In this document: positions 1-12,403 of the stretch, one piece after another
How the letters are laid out: each line of letters begins with the position of its first letter
Position numbering within the stretch: the first letter of the stretch is position 1
From: Flammulina velutipes
Lineage: Eukaryota; Basidiomycota; Agaricomycetes; Agaricales; Physalacriaceae
Length of the DNA stretch: 64,000 nt
Direction of reading: 5' to 3'
NCBI GenBank assembly: GCA_011800155.1
Contig: CM022369.1
Coordinates: 2,666,001-2,730,000, forward strand
The notes under the pieces: model-generated
Databases searched by the model: none
Seen by the model: only the letters and a program-made list of their open reading frames with translations
What the model was told of the DNA's origin: nothing
Program-made: the position numbers and the translations under genes

Positions 1-206
1 GACCGGTACGTCACTAGAGTCACGTCTTCAATGAGTCACACAAACAACAGAATGGGTATCAAATCACTTTCCACACAGACAGGGAAAAAAAGTATAGGTT
101 AATGCAGAATATGTGAAAGACCAGAACTGAGTAAGTAGAATATGCATAAGAGGAGGATGGACCCTTTGGCCTTGATTATGGTTTCCCATCGACAATAATA
201 AAATAT

Positions 207-3200
207 TCAATGCGCCTTTGCTGCAAGCGCCTCCGTCAGGCGATTCAGATCTTCCTGCAATCTATAAAAAAGAAATCAGTTCGCGGTCCTATGGAAAGAA
301 AAGAGAAACGTACGCCTTAATCTGCTCCGCATCCTCCTCCCGCTCCTTCTCCATATAATCCATCTCCATAGCCTTCCTCATGACTTCCTGGCGCGCCTGC
401 TCAACGCTAGATTCAGACGCTTCCAGCCTCGCCACCAGCGCCTTCAGCGCCTTCTCATGTTCAGCCGTAAGGTCACCAATCTTAAGATTATGAGCCTCAT
501 GCATGCGCGCCAACTCCTCCTTCGTAACACCAGGAGACTGCGGCGGAGCCGGCACCCCATTACTCTTCGGCGCCGGCTGCTCAGCGGCGAGCGTAGCCTT
601 AAGCGTCGATATCTCTCCCTCCAAATCAGACAACTTGATCTGAAGATCAGACTTCTCCCTGGCGAACGTTGTAATGTCCTCGTCGTGCGTAGCGCGGAGC
701 TTAGTCAACTCGTTGGCGCGTTCCTTCGCAGCGTCCTCCAGCTCCTGCGAGTGTTTCTTCGACATCTCAGTGAGGGACTCTTTAGTCAGAGCGAGGATCT
801 CGTTGGACGCCTGGAGGTCATCCTTGGTATGCGAGAGCTCCGTAGTCAAGCGAACGAGCTCCTCGGCGGCCTCTGGAGAGGTGGTCGGCGTGGATGCCAG
901 CGCAGCGCGAGCCTGGTCCCGTTGGTCCGTCAACGACGCGATACTCGACTTGGACGCCTCATACGCAGCCTTGGTCTTCGCCAAATCATCCTGCGTCGCC
1001 TTCAACTCGAGGCTAAGCTTGCTGATCTGTTTCTCGAAGCCGTGGCTTAGAGACTCAAGAGCCGTCTCATGCTCCTTCCTGAGGTCCTCCAAAGCAGAGT
1101 TGTGGTTCGCTGTCATTTGGCTCGTCGTCGAGTCAAAATTCAGGCGAACGCCATTAAGATCTTCGCGGTGGTGTTCCATAGCTTCGGACTACAGAGCACA
1201 CATCAGCATTGGGAATGAAAGTAAAGTTATGACTGTTTTTCCCACCTTTGCGCGTTCGAAAGCCTCCTGCAAAAGCTTCTCATGCTCCGCCTTCACAGCA
1301 TCAACTTTGGCATTGTACTGTGCTTCTTGGCCCTGGCAGACAAATCATTAGCACAAATTTGAGAGAATCTCGCTGGACAAACCTCAAGCTCAGTCGTAAC
1401 CTTCTGAAGTTGTTCGGACAGCTCCTTCTCCTTCGCAAGGTAGCGTTGTTCAGCTTCGTTCAGGGCTTTTGCATGTGCCTCAGTTGCCGCGGTAGATTCA
1501 GCCTTGGTGGTCTCGTGGGCAGCCTGAGCGCCGCCCAACTCCTCCGTCAATGACTCCAGCTGGGCAACAACCTTGGCCTGGTCGTCAGCAGCTAGCTTCA
1601 AGGCATCAGCGTGCTCTCCCTTCGTGGTCTCAATCGTAGCCAACAACTCCGCCTCTTTAGCTTGTGCATCTTTCAGTGCCTGTTCCGTAGCAGCCTTAGC
1701 CTCGGTGAGTTCCTGCTGAATCGCCTTGAGCGTGGCAGCCGACTTCTCCCGCTCGTCCTCCAACACATCCCGACTCTCCTTCAACTCCAGAATCTCAATT
1801 TCCAACTCAGATACCTTAGTCGCACTCTCCGCCTTCTCCCCCTGGAGCACAGCGATTTGATCCTCGAGAGTCGCCACAGCGCCGGATTGGTTCTCCAGGA
1901 GGGTGATCCTCTCAACGGCTTCAGCCAGCGCCTTGGAATGGGCGGATTTCAGCGCTTCGGTCTCAGCTTGGATAGCCGCAAAGTCGGCTTGCGCCTTTAG
2001 TAAATCTTCGTGCTCGACTGCGGCAGCATCAGCAGCTGCAGAAGAGTTCGACTGGCGGAGCGCCTCGACGTTGTCCTTGGCTTTGACGACCTCTTCTTCG
2101 AGGATAACGATACCGGCCTGTAGCTCTTGGACGCGTCCGCCCTCTGCTTGCATGAGAGCCTTGGTGTCGGCGAGCTATATCAATGCATCAGTGGCAGGTC
2201 GAAAGGAGAGCGGAGGATTATTGCACCTCTTTCTTGACGGATTCTAGCAAAGCTGAAGTGTCCTCTTCACCCGAGGTGAATTGCTGAAGTGATTCCTTTG
2301 TCTCCTTGAGCTCTGCTTCCAAAGCTGCCTTTGCCTCCTCTAATCCAGCTGCATCCGAGTTCTTGGCATCTAATTCAGATTGGACGCTCTCGAGTGCAGC
2401 CTTGAGCTCAGCCAGCTCAGATTCCAACTTGGACACCTGCCCATTGTTTGAAGTTAGAGCGTCGTTGGCATCCTTAAGCTATAGTTTTACGGATGAGAAA
2501 AGACGCGTCAGAGACGAGAGAAGAAGCCCAATGACCTTGTTCTGCATATCTTCGAGGGCCTTGCCATCCTCCTTGACTTCGCGGATGGATGATATCGAGG
2601 ACGCGGTGCGCGCCTTGGTGACGGTGCCAGTCGCGGAGGCCTTGCTAGTGGAGGGAGGGGGAGCTCTGCTTACTGCGCCACCGATGCTCTGACGGCTGCT
2701 CAGAGGAGCCCTCTTGACGCCTTCGGAGACCGATGCCCGTGGCTTAGCGGGTGAAGTGGTAGTGCTACTGGCGGCTTTGGATTCAGCGGGAGAAGTGACA
2801 TTGCGTGCAGGGGCGGCGGTTCTGGCGGGAGGCGGGGCTCTGGCTGCGACGGTGGGTTTCTTGACGGTGGCGCTGGACGACGAGGCAGATATCGGCGCCT
2901 TAGTGGGCACGATGGACCGTCGCCTGGCTGCAGCAGAAGAATCGGGAGCAGGCTTCGCGGTCGCTGCGGTCGTCGTTGGTTTAGCGGGGGCTGCTTTCGC
3001 TGGAGGCTGCAAGAAAGAAATCACGTCAGATAAGTAATTAAAGACAGATCTTTGCACTGCGACGCACTTTCTTGAGCGTGGAAGACACTTTGGACGCTGG
3101 AGCACCGACTTTGCTCGTCGGTGAGGGCTTCGTGGCCATCTTTGCTGGTTGTTTGTCTTGCTTATCGTCTGTTACTGGCTCCGATGCTGCGTTGTCCGAT

Positions 3201-3490
3201 GCGGGTATGGGGGCTTCCAATGCGGGTATGGTGGTGGTGGTCGTGTCACTCGTTTCTACTACTTCGTCATGGCCGTTGCCGACTGCCTCGTCTGTAACGG
3301 CAGTGCTGCCCTCGGGAGCATCATCTGCTGCTGGTTCCACGTCGACTATTGGAGACAATAAGACCGCGTGTTGAACACGAGGATGTCAAATTATGGGCCC
3401 ACCTTGGCTGTCCGACGTCGTCGAGAGCGCGTCGAGCTCGTCGTCCCTCTCCGACGCCGTTGGAACGATATGTGAGTCTGTTTCCGCCAT
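207..3490 (-). CDS. Long coiled-coil protein with Ala/Pro/Ser-rich N-terminus
   Basis: Eight exons join in frame. The start ATG is at 3490, and introns lie near 3346-3402, 3007-3067, 2479-2535, 2175-2226, 1333-1382, 1189-1245 and 260-312. The stop is at 207-209. The product is roughly 960 residues. The first ~280 residues are low-complexity, rich in Ala, Pro, Ser, Thr and Lys, with basic RRRS-type patches like those of microtubule- or membrane-associated scaffolds. From about residue 270 to the end the protein is almost continuous heptad coiled coil rich in Glu, Lys, Ala and Leu, with no catalytic motif. Database entries of this type are often named M-protein-repeat or myosin-like. I infer a structural or tethering role, but no specific family is recognised. 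The exon joins are secure because each one preserves the heptad frame. Confidence 0.8.
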
Positions 3491-4913
3491 GGAAAGCAGA
3501 GGAATAAACAAAAGTGGAGGTCTCCGACAAAGTTTGGCCTGAAGCTTTTGACAATCAAATAATGTACGCGTCGGAAAATGCAGGGTTCTATGTTATTATC
3601 TACGGCCATACCGAAAGCGGAAAAGTTTGTACACCATAGTACTCGCTCTTTTGCTGGATACATATCGCGATTTCTGTTGTAAATTTGAGGGCATCTTGTG
3701 TATTCAAAGACAAGTATCCGCCATTCGTCCGATCGCGAAGACAGACTAAACGGCCTCTCTCCGGTTTCGGCCCGGACCAAATCTGGATTTTGCGCCACAC
3801 TGATGGGATTGACCAGAGGGATCGCATCTGTGTCGCATGGGTGTGCGGGCCAATGATTGATAGTAACAATGGCCTCTCTTTTTTTTCGAAGCACCATATA
3901 TGAGAAGATTGTAGAGAATCCAGATGTGCGCCACATGGCACGGCCACTGGAACTGTACGACATGGTCGGAAGGGTTGGTAGAATGCCCAATCAAGCATTG
4001 GATATCCGGGGAGACTCTCCCAGAAGAGAATATTTCATGTTTGAATTCCTACACACGGGCAAGAAATGTAGATTGGTGTGTGGGAACATTACAGCCCATT
4101 GACAAACGGGACTCAGATGCCAGTGCTTTGATTGCACAGTTGAGTCAGTTGCGTGGCGTAGCTAGTAGATTATTATTTAGCTTTGCTTTCAGACATCTCC
4201 GCATATTGAATGGTTCCGGAGGCCCGATGAGCTACTGGTGCGCCACACAAGGTCTAGCTATGTCAGAAATCTCAGGAGACCCGTAGTTAATTTCTCTATT
4301 TTGTGCATTACTAGACACACATTCCCATTTGACCTAACTCACGGCCAATTGGTTGACTTTCTGTAGATATTTAGAGCTTGTAAAGCGCACCACCACCACC
4401 AATCTAAAGATCTGCTTGCTTGATGAGGCTGCAGCGGAAGGACTCATAGGCAAAGGATGACAGGCCGGCGCAACATATGAACCTATGTCTTTTTCCAGGA
4501 GTGCAATGTAGTGGTCTATGACTCTATGTAGCTGAATAGTATTAAGGATCGACGACTCGGATGGAATATCAAACGACTGGTTCTGGTAAGTGTTAACCAC
4601 TTAGTAGAACGATACGATACAAAGAAATCACTCTTAATATCTGTAATCATTGTCCCATACACCCGCGCGGCACTTGTGGTCAACCCCACCATTGTGGCGC
4701 AAGAATCCCCAGATACTGACCGAATTCGACCGGGGATTCAACGAAGAGGCCGTTTCGTAGACCACAGATTGGCATAAACTTGGGTTTCCGCAAATTTGAC
4801 CTAGAGTCGCGTTTTTTAGACATACTTTTCTGGAAATCAGATCGAAGTTGCGCATTTCCATTCCGGAAATTGACTTAGGAAACTCTCTACAAGTACTCTA
4901 CATAGTCTAAATT
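3491..4913. other. Intergenic, no gene seen
   Basis: This 1.4-kb stretch lies between the start of the coiled-coil gene and the stop of the SHB17-type gene, both on the minus strand. Open frames here are short, mutually overlapping and show no family signature. It holds four copies of the dispersed heptamer TGTGGCG or its complement (3793, 3929, 4241, 4693). It probably contains the promoter of the coiled-coil gene and the 3' UTR of the SHB17 gene. Confidence 0.5.
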
Positions 4914-5958
4914 TTAGTTAATTTTCGCATGCAAATTCAACGCATTCATCGCAGGCTCGGCCAAGTTGTTGTGGTTGTATCCAAGTACCGCAATCTAAAG
5001 CTTATTCAGTATACACAGTATCCTGGAAACGTTTGGACTTACGCCGCCGGCTTCGACATTAAAGTGAGTTCCTACGTGTCCTCGTCAGTTGACCAATAAG
5101 CAATCGCGAGATAGAAATGTTACCCAGGCGAAGAGGGAAGTTGATCCATCGTGCAAGGAATACGCGGCTAAAGTGACCATGGGCAACAATCACGACGTCT
5201 CGTGTGTTGATACCTTCTTCCTTGTACTGGCGATGATACTCCCGAACCTTCTTGATAACCGTGTCGACGCGATCTTGCATCTCTTGCACGGTTTCACCAT
5301 TTGGACATCTGTGCGCAATTAGCCTACTATTCTCAACCGACGTACACAAATGTACCCATCGGTCCAGATACTCCAGCCGGGATTCTTAGCTTGGATCTCA
5401 GCGGGCTTGAGACCCTCGTAGTCACCTCGAAGGAAATCAGACTTCGGTCGTGTTCGAGATGAAGAAGAAGCCTACCATAATCCCATTCCCGACACTCTTC
5501 CGTTAGAATGTGATGAGGAGTTTCGACCTCGGAAAAGAGAAGATGGAAGGTCCTGTGGGCACGTATGCGAGGAGATACGAAGACGGTGCAGAGGTTCTTG
5601 GGATCGATGGGCTCTGGATTTCGTTATTCAATGAGCGACACGGAGAGGTTGTGATGTACTGTCATCGCCAACGAGGATCGGGGCTTTTCCCAGGATTTCG
5701 GCCTCTCCTCGAGCCGTTAGAGGAATATCACTACGACCGGTCTAATAGACGATAAGAAAAACGCTCCAGGAAGATGTAGGACGCGATTACATGGCGCCTA
5801 TTGACTGATTAGCGGAAATAACGCGTAGATGGAATAGACACACCCGTTCATGGACCACTCAGTCTCCCCTATGGCAGACGTAAGATCGGTGTGGCGCAGA
5901 ACTGAAGAAAGAGAATACCGTGGCGGATAAGAAACAGACGAGGCATTGGACGGGACAT
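4914..5958 (-). CDS. SHB17: Histidine phosphatase, sedoheptulose-1,7-bisphosphatase (SHB17) type
   Basis: The product belongs to the histidine phosphatase (phosphoglycerate mutase-like) superfamily and follows the layout of yeast Shb17, which hydrolyses sedoheptulose-1,7-bisphosphate and feeds ribose synthesis. Visible landmarks are the N-terminal RHGETEW catalytic motif (nucleophile His), NGRHTGRSDIPLT, VSPRIRAHRT, EWDYGDYEGL, the NGETVQEMQDRV substrate-loop region and the second catalytic His in VAHGHFSRV. A short C-terminal exon ends in a NHNNLAEPAM segment. At least eight exons are needed. RH|G is split by an intron, and the NGRHTGR segment needs a 7-nt microexon (GCGCCAT, about 5805). 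The start ATG is at 5958, ten residues before RHG, and the stop is at 4914-4916. Family assignment is secure; exact substrate follows from the family. Confidence 0.85.
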
Positions 5959-6055
5959 GGTAGTTAGAGGTCAAGAAAGCTCACAGTTAGCAATACTCAT
6001 GCGCGTCATGATCCCGCGTGGGACCGTGACGGAAGATCCACGTGGGTCTCTTGCC

Positions 6056-9000
6056 ATGTTCTCCGACTGTGCGTATTATTCAGACGCATATATTGGCTGC
6101 TCATCGTCTGGCAGATGTAGAGCATGCGACCTCTGCGTTCCCCGGAACGATACCGTCGTCGTTGGCGCCGTTGCAGTACGAGGGCTTCGAGCCATCGCCG
6201 CTAGAACCCGATGAGCTCGCAGACGCCGACCCAGTGAGCTCGCTGTAACCATCGCTGATCGCTGTACGCTGACAATGAGCACAGGCAGCGCAGGCCAATG
6301 TTCCCGAGGAGCCGTTATTCAGTCTGGGGCAGGTCCAAGTCCCGCTGGACGCGCCGGTCGTCGCGCTTGTCGTCTGCTCAGATATTCTAATCATGGCCGT
6401 CGCCTCGCAGAACCTGCTCATCATCGAACTAGCGCACTCTGCACAGATACACAAGATACCCATCCCGCGGAAGCAGGCAGACTTTACCATCTACAAGGTC
6501 TTTATGGATCCATCTGGACGACATATCCTTATTACATCGCTGCAAGGGGAGAATTGGTATCTCTATCGGCCATCCAAGAAGCCTCGACAGCTCAAATCGC
6601 TGAAGATGGTAGTTGAGAGCGTCGCGTGGAATAAGGCAGCGCTGTTGTCCGCCACGAATCCGACTTCGACGCGTGAAATGCTCGTTGGATCGAGGGACGG
6701 GAGCATATACGAGGTGGTCCTTAGCGCAGAGGAGGACTTTTTCAAGTCGGTCGAACGCCATTTTCAGAAAGTATTCGCACTCCCGGAGCGCCAGCCAGTC
6801 ACTGGTATCAATTACGACTACTTTCCGCCTGCGAATCCCTCGCGAGTGTTGATCGTAGTTACGACGCCCTCGAGGATATACCAATTCATTGGAACCCCAG
6901 ATCGAAGGAACGACGACGGTGGTCGTGTCTTCGGGACAGTCTTTGCTAGCAATCCTCCCAGTGCGTGTACTTAGCTTTCACTCAAGTGTTTCGTGTTTGA
7001 CGTGTCAACCCAGAGGTGGTCGATCTTCCCGGCAACATCAACTATTCCGAACTTCACTACTACACTCCCAATGCCGAACAAGCCCTTTCACTCCCAAAGT
7101 CTGTCGCCTGGTTGACCGGGCTCGGCCTCTACCACGGCAACCTCAACTTTACATCCACATCCGACGACTTTATCGACGCTGCAGACGTACTCCCTTACCC
7201 TCCGCCATCTACCGACATCCCACTATCAATAGCATTAACAGAATTCCACTATATGGTTCTATACCGGGACAGGATCATCGCCATATGCCACCTAGACGAC
7301 AAGCTCGCGTACGAAGAGCCTCTTCCTTTGGTAAGTGTACATCAGACCGTCATTGAGTCCTGCTGAGGAGTAAACATAGAAACCTGGCGAGGAAATTCGT
7401 GGCATCGTCTCCGACCCCATCCGCAAAACCTATTGGATCTATACCGACCAGACGATACTGGAGCTAGTAGTTGGGAACGAAACCAGAGATGTATGGAAGA
7501 TTTACCTGGAAAAGGGCCAGTATGACGTTGCTCTCAAGCACTGCAAGGTTCGTTAGCTATTTTCTCCGCTCAGCTATCTCACAATTCCGGTGTAGACCGC
7601 TACGCAAAGGAATCATATTCTTTCTGCTCAGGCGACTGCCTTCTTCGGCGAAGGACGTTACTTCCAAGCTGCACAGTGTTATTCGCAATGTTCCACCTCT
7701 TTCGAAGAGGTTGCACTCAAATTCCTGGACGCCGGTGAACGAGACGCCCTGCGCTCATACCTCATATCTAGGCTAGAAAGAACTCGGAAGAAGGTATGAA
7801 TGCTAGTTATGCTTGTAGACTCACGTTCATTTCGTCTTCAGGATATCACGCAACGCATGATGCTCGCGACATGGCTCGTAGAGTTCTATCTGAGCAAGTG
7901 CAATGAACTAGACGATATCGTGGCTGCAGAATCTGTGTCCGGCGACGTCGAGAATTTGCGAACGGAGAAGACTATTCTGGAGGATGATTTGCGCCAATTC
8001 CTCGATACTTACAAGGTCGCTCCGTTTCTTAGTCTGCAGAATGTGTGCTAAACCCCGTCTAGCAAAATCTTGATCCAACAACCACTTATGAGCTAATACA
8101 ATCTCATGGGAGGACTGACATGTATCTTCATTACGCCTCTGTTATTGGGGATTATGAGCGTGTGATCGAGCATTGGATACTCGAGGAAGAGTGGGCAAAG
8201 GCAATAGAAGCGATCGATCGACAGGTGCGTTTTCTTCGCGAACGCTTGCTGTATGGGCTCCTAAACAGCTTTGCAGACAGATTTGACGCTCTATTACCGA
8301 TTCGCTCCAATCCTTATACGCAATGTACCAAAAGAGGCGGTTGATTCATGGCTCAAGCAGACCTCCTTGGATCCACATAAACTGATACCGGCACTCTTGC
8401 AAGTACAACACACCGCGCGGGATCCGCTATCGCCTAATCATGCGATACGGTATCTGCACCATGTCGTGTTTGAGCAACACAACACTTCATCTACGCTCCA
8501 CAACCTTCTCATAACATTCTACGCATCACCGTTATCTACCATCGACGACGCTCCCCTCCTCCGGTTCTTGTCCACCGCCCCCTCTGATCCATTATCCGAC
8601 AAACCCTACTATGATCTGGACTATGCTCTACGCCTATGCAAACAAAGCGGCAGAATACAACCTTGTGTCCACATATATTCGAAGATGGGGCTGTGGGAGA
8701 ACAGCGTGGATTTGGCGTTAGAAAAGGGCGATTTGGAACTGGCTCAGATCAATGCTGACATGCCGGAGCAGGACCTGCCCTTGCGCAAGAAGCTGTGGTT
8801 AAAAATCGCGCGATACGTTGTTCAGGACAAGAAGGACATCAAAACGTACGTCTTGAACGTTTTGCATTCATATTACTCACGAAGTAGATCTACAGGGCTA
8901 TGCGGTTTTTGGAGAACACTGATCTTCTCAAGATCGAGGATATCCTTCCATTCTTTCCTGACTTTGTCGTCATTGATGATTTCAAGGAGGAGATTGCACA

Positions 9001-9726
9001 TGCTTTGGAGGGTTACTCGTCCCATATCGATACCTTGAAGAAGGACATGGACGAGGCTACGAAGACGGCTGAGTCTATCAAAGAGGATATCACGGCTTTG
9101 AAGAACCGTTTTGTGACGATCGACGCTGGAGAAGCATGCTCTGTTTGCTCTCATCTCCTCTTGACCAGACAATTCTACGTCTTCCCGTGTCGCCATACGT
9201 TTCATGCTGACTGTCTCATCGGCTTGGTATGTTGTTCTTCGCCCGTTTACCACCGCTTCCCTCATACATACTGAATAATTCCCTTCAGGCCAAAGAATAC
9301 CTACCCTCCCATACGCTCCGGCGCATGCTCGCATTGCAAAACGAACTCACGACGCCGAAAAGCCCTGGCGTAGCGAATGGACGGCAGCCCCAGACTCAGA
9401 GAACGTTGCTCTCGGCCAACTTTGGGACCCCACTGCACAAGGGGGCGAATTTCGTGGGACGCAACCTGCTCAACGCGGGTGATCAACTGCGGAATCTCAT
9501 TGTGCCGGATGCGTTGGCCGCTGTTGTCTCTGCGCCGACTGGATGGATTCCTGGGATGGGCGGAAAGAGGAATGATGCGATGGATGGGGAGAAACGGCGG
9601 GAAAAGCTGCGTGCGGAGCTTGATGGTATGTTGGCGAGTAGCTGTCCGTTGTGCGAGAGTGTGGTTGTTGGGTTGGATAAGCCGTTCGTGAAGAGTGGGG
9701 AGGATGATTTGACTTGGGCTTTGTGA
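6056..9726 (+). CDS. VPS18: Vacuolar sorting protein VPS18 (Pep3), HOPS/CORVET core subunit
   Basis: VPS18 is a core subunit of the HOPS and CORVET tethering complexes, which act in late-endosome/vacuole fusion. The N-terminal half matches the Pep3/Vps18 family: LFSLGQVQV, then a beta-propeller region with MLVGSRDGSIYEVVL. Helical repeats follow, then a coiled coil near 9030-9110 (VDTLKKDMDEATK-like). The C-terminus has a RING-H2-type zinc site, CSVC...FPCRHTFHADCL, completed by a late SSCPLC pair. More than ten short introns are needed. The start is predicted at ATG 6056 with a 13-nt first coding exon (6056-6068), a 46-nt intron and exon 2 from 6115; no other ATG lies in frame upstream of the conserved part. 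The stop is at 9724-9726. The product is about 1,000 residues, normal for the family. Confidence 0.9.
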
Positions 9727-10144
9727 TGAGTATATTTACGCTACGCTACGAGGAGGGGTTTTATTTAATGGATAATCGTGCGTCTTACATTGTATGGGGT
9801 CCTGAGCTGTTTTTAAACTGATTCGTTATGCTTCAGAGTCAATGCTTCAATCTAGGATGTCATGCTCGCTGTTTACATGAAACGCGTTCAATTCCACCCG
9901 TCCGGAGCCTCGAAGTTTTGACCAGTTCAGCGCTCTACTCTGCTATAAAATCTCTCCTGTGGCTTTTGTGGCTTTGTATTCGAGATTTATTCCTCCCCCG
10001 CCACCATTTGCTCTTCTTTCTTCTTTCGGCATCTTGACAATCTCGACGCGTACTCTGTGCAAACTCTGCGCTCGTACCTTGTTAGTGTCAATCCCACCAC
10101 ATTTATAGCGGTCCTGCAATCCCACCCTTCCCATCTCCACAGGC

Positions 10145-12240
10145 ATGTTTCCCTTCATCCTACTCCTGCTTAGTGTGGCGTTGGTGGCAGTTTACCTCAA
10201 ACGCAAAGGGCGTAATGCTCCTCCACTCCCTCCAGGGCCGCCCCCCGATTTCCTGGTGGGTAACTTGAGGCTCGTACTGCAACATGCGCGAGAGCTGGAG
10301 CGTCCTGTGCGAGCGGAGACGTTCCATAAATGGGCACAAACCTATGGTCGGTCACGATTAGTCTCCATGGACTTCGATGGCTCACGCTCGTTTGCAGGAG
10401 ATGTGATGTATCTCGATGTCCTGGGGCGTAAACTCCTCATCTTGGACTCGTTGCAGGCTATCAACGATCTCCTCGATAAACGAAGTGCGATTTACAGTGA
10501 TCGACCCGAGATGGCCGTGTTTAACCTGTTCGTACTTTCCATCCCTTATCCACTCGTTGCAGGCTGATATCCGTACAGATTTGGATGGCAAGATCTGCTG
10601 GGGTTTCTCTCCCCCGGGCGGGCTGCGAACGTCCAGAAGGGAATGATCCAACATTTCTTTGGAAGGAAGGATTGTATGGCGTTTGAGCATGTCCAAATGC
10701 AGTCTGCGGCTGAGATGGTTTCACGGTTGTGGCTCAGCCACGCGGAGGAGGAGAAGAGCGACGCTTGTCAATGGTACGCATCGTCTCTATTCTCTATTCA
10801 GTTATTGATCCACTGCCAGGTATATGATATCGGTGATGAGTCAAGTTTTGTATGGATCCAAAGCGTCTGTGGAGAGTGTCAATCGCTTCGAGGACCTTAT
10901 GAAACTTTTGATAAAGTGCGATACGGCTTTTGGTGATTTCTTCCCGAATTGTAAGCATCTACTCTTTGCTATTGAGTGTTGTGGCTGATAACGATATCGA
11001 CAGACGTCCATCTATTGGAATGGCTGCCCCAATATCGGGAGTCTGTAAAAAAAGGAAAATCAATTACGAGGCAGATCATCAACGAAAAGTTTGAAGAAAC
11101 AGTCTCAGGAAAGGTGAGTGTACCATGTGTGGCGCACGTTATGACATACTCACTGACTGACTCCACAGGACGATAACGAGAGAATGGCACGCTCGTTCGT
11201 TGGTGCTAACATAGAAAAAGCAATGAATGACCCCTACAATGTCGAGCAATTGAAGAATGCGGCTGCAATGTGTATGGCAGCCTCGTCTGACCCAGTGAGA
11301 ATATTCAAATTGATTGTTCTTCCTTTTCGTTAAGCATGTACGCCTACAGGTTCATGGTACTCTCCTGGCTTTCATCTTGGCTATGGTGCTGCATCCGCAG
11401 TGCTTTGCAAAAGCCCAAGAGGAGATTGACGCCATAGTCGGTCACGACCGACTGCCCTCATTGCAGGATAGAGAACAGCTACCATATCTGGAATGCGTGA
11501 TGCAAGAAACAATGAGGTATGCCGAATTTCTCTTAGCCGAACTGAGAAGGGCTGAAGCGCTATCGCAGATGGATGCCCGTTGTCCCAACAGGTATGGACG
11601 AAGTAGACAAATCTATCGGTTCGCTCACCAGATCATCTCAGGTGTTCCTCATATGTCCACCGAAGACAACATCTACCGTGGCATGTTCATCCCAAAAGGA
11701 ACCCTACTTGTTCCCAACGTCCGGTATGTCGCCTTCAAGTTATCGGATGCGCAGAGGTATTGAGTACTCCTGGCAGTGGTCTGACCTTGGACGAAAACAT
11801 ATACAAAGACCCAATGAGCTTCTACCCAGAACGCTTTCTACCGAGGCATCAAGGCGGGCGAGGAGAGCCCTTCAACTCCACCCACGTTTTCGGCTTCGGA
11901 CGAAGGTAACGTTGCAGTGGTACCCCCCATCTTGTCTTGAACTTACAATCGACCTACATAGGAAATGCCCAGGAAGATACTTAGCTGACAACGGTGTCTG
12001 GTTGGCTTTGAGCTCCATCGTCGCCACCTGCAATTTGTCAATGGCTACCAACTCTTGCAAAGAACATATCGTGCCAAAGGTGGACTTCACGGACAATTTG
12101 ACAGCTCTGTGCGTCCTCTTGGCATCCTGTATTCAAAACACTGACGCATTGCTAGGATCTTGAAACCGTTCCCATTCGAAATATCTCCTCGCTCTGGCAA
12201 ATCAATGGCACTTGTCAAACAGGCAAACTCTGTGGCGTAA
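10145..12240 (+). CDS. Cytochrome P450 monooxygenase
   Basis: This is a microsomal P450 of about 500 residues with all the usual landmarks. It has an N-terminal membrane anchor (FPFILLLLSVALVAVYL), a proline hinge (PPLPPGPPP), the early WAQTYG|DVMYLDVLG segment, the K-helix ETMR (ExxR), YPERF, and a heme loop FGFGRR|KCPGRYLAD whose Cys is the iron ligand. About ten short introns are needed. The R-W join after ETMR and the heme-loop join restore the canonical sequence. The I-helix oxygen-activation motif is atypical: at the join near 11296/11350 it reads AASSDPVHGT where (A/G)GxDTT is usual, so the conserved Thr appears replaced by Pro. Such enzymes oxidise lipids, aromatics or secondary metabolites; the substrate cannot be told. 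The stop TAA is at 12238. Confidence 0.88.
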
Positions 12241-12403
12241 CCTCGGCCACCTACGAACAACGTAATTAAGGAAAGTCGGAATACATATGTAACGCATAGT
12301 TAGATATATCGTATATGGAAAACCAGCGTGAAAAGCACGGAAATAAGAATACATTACCCTCATAACAATTAATATACAGTATGTAAGTTTAGCTGGTCCC
12401 TCC

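Noticed and set aside
457..2000. Plus-strand open frames opposite the coiled-coil gene
   Set aside because: They are antisense shadows of the repetitive, GC-biased minus-strand coding sequence and have no domain or splice support.
3391..3990. 199-codon minus-strand frame upstream of the coiled-coil gene
   Set aside because: It overlaps the first exon of that gene in another frame and shows no family feature; the spliced start at 3490 explains the region better.
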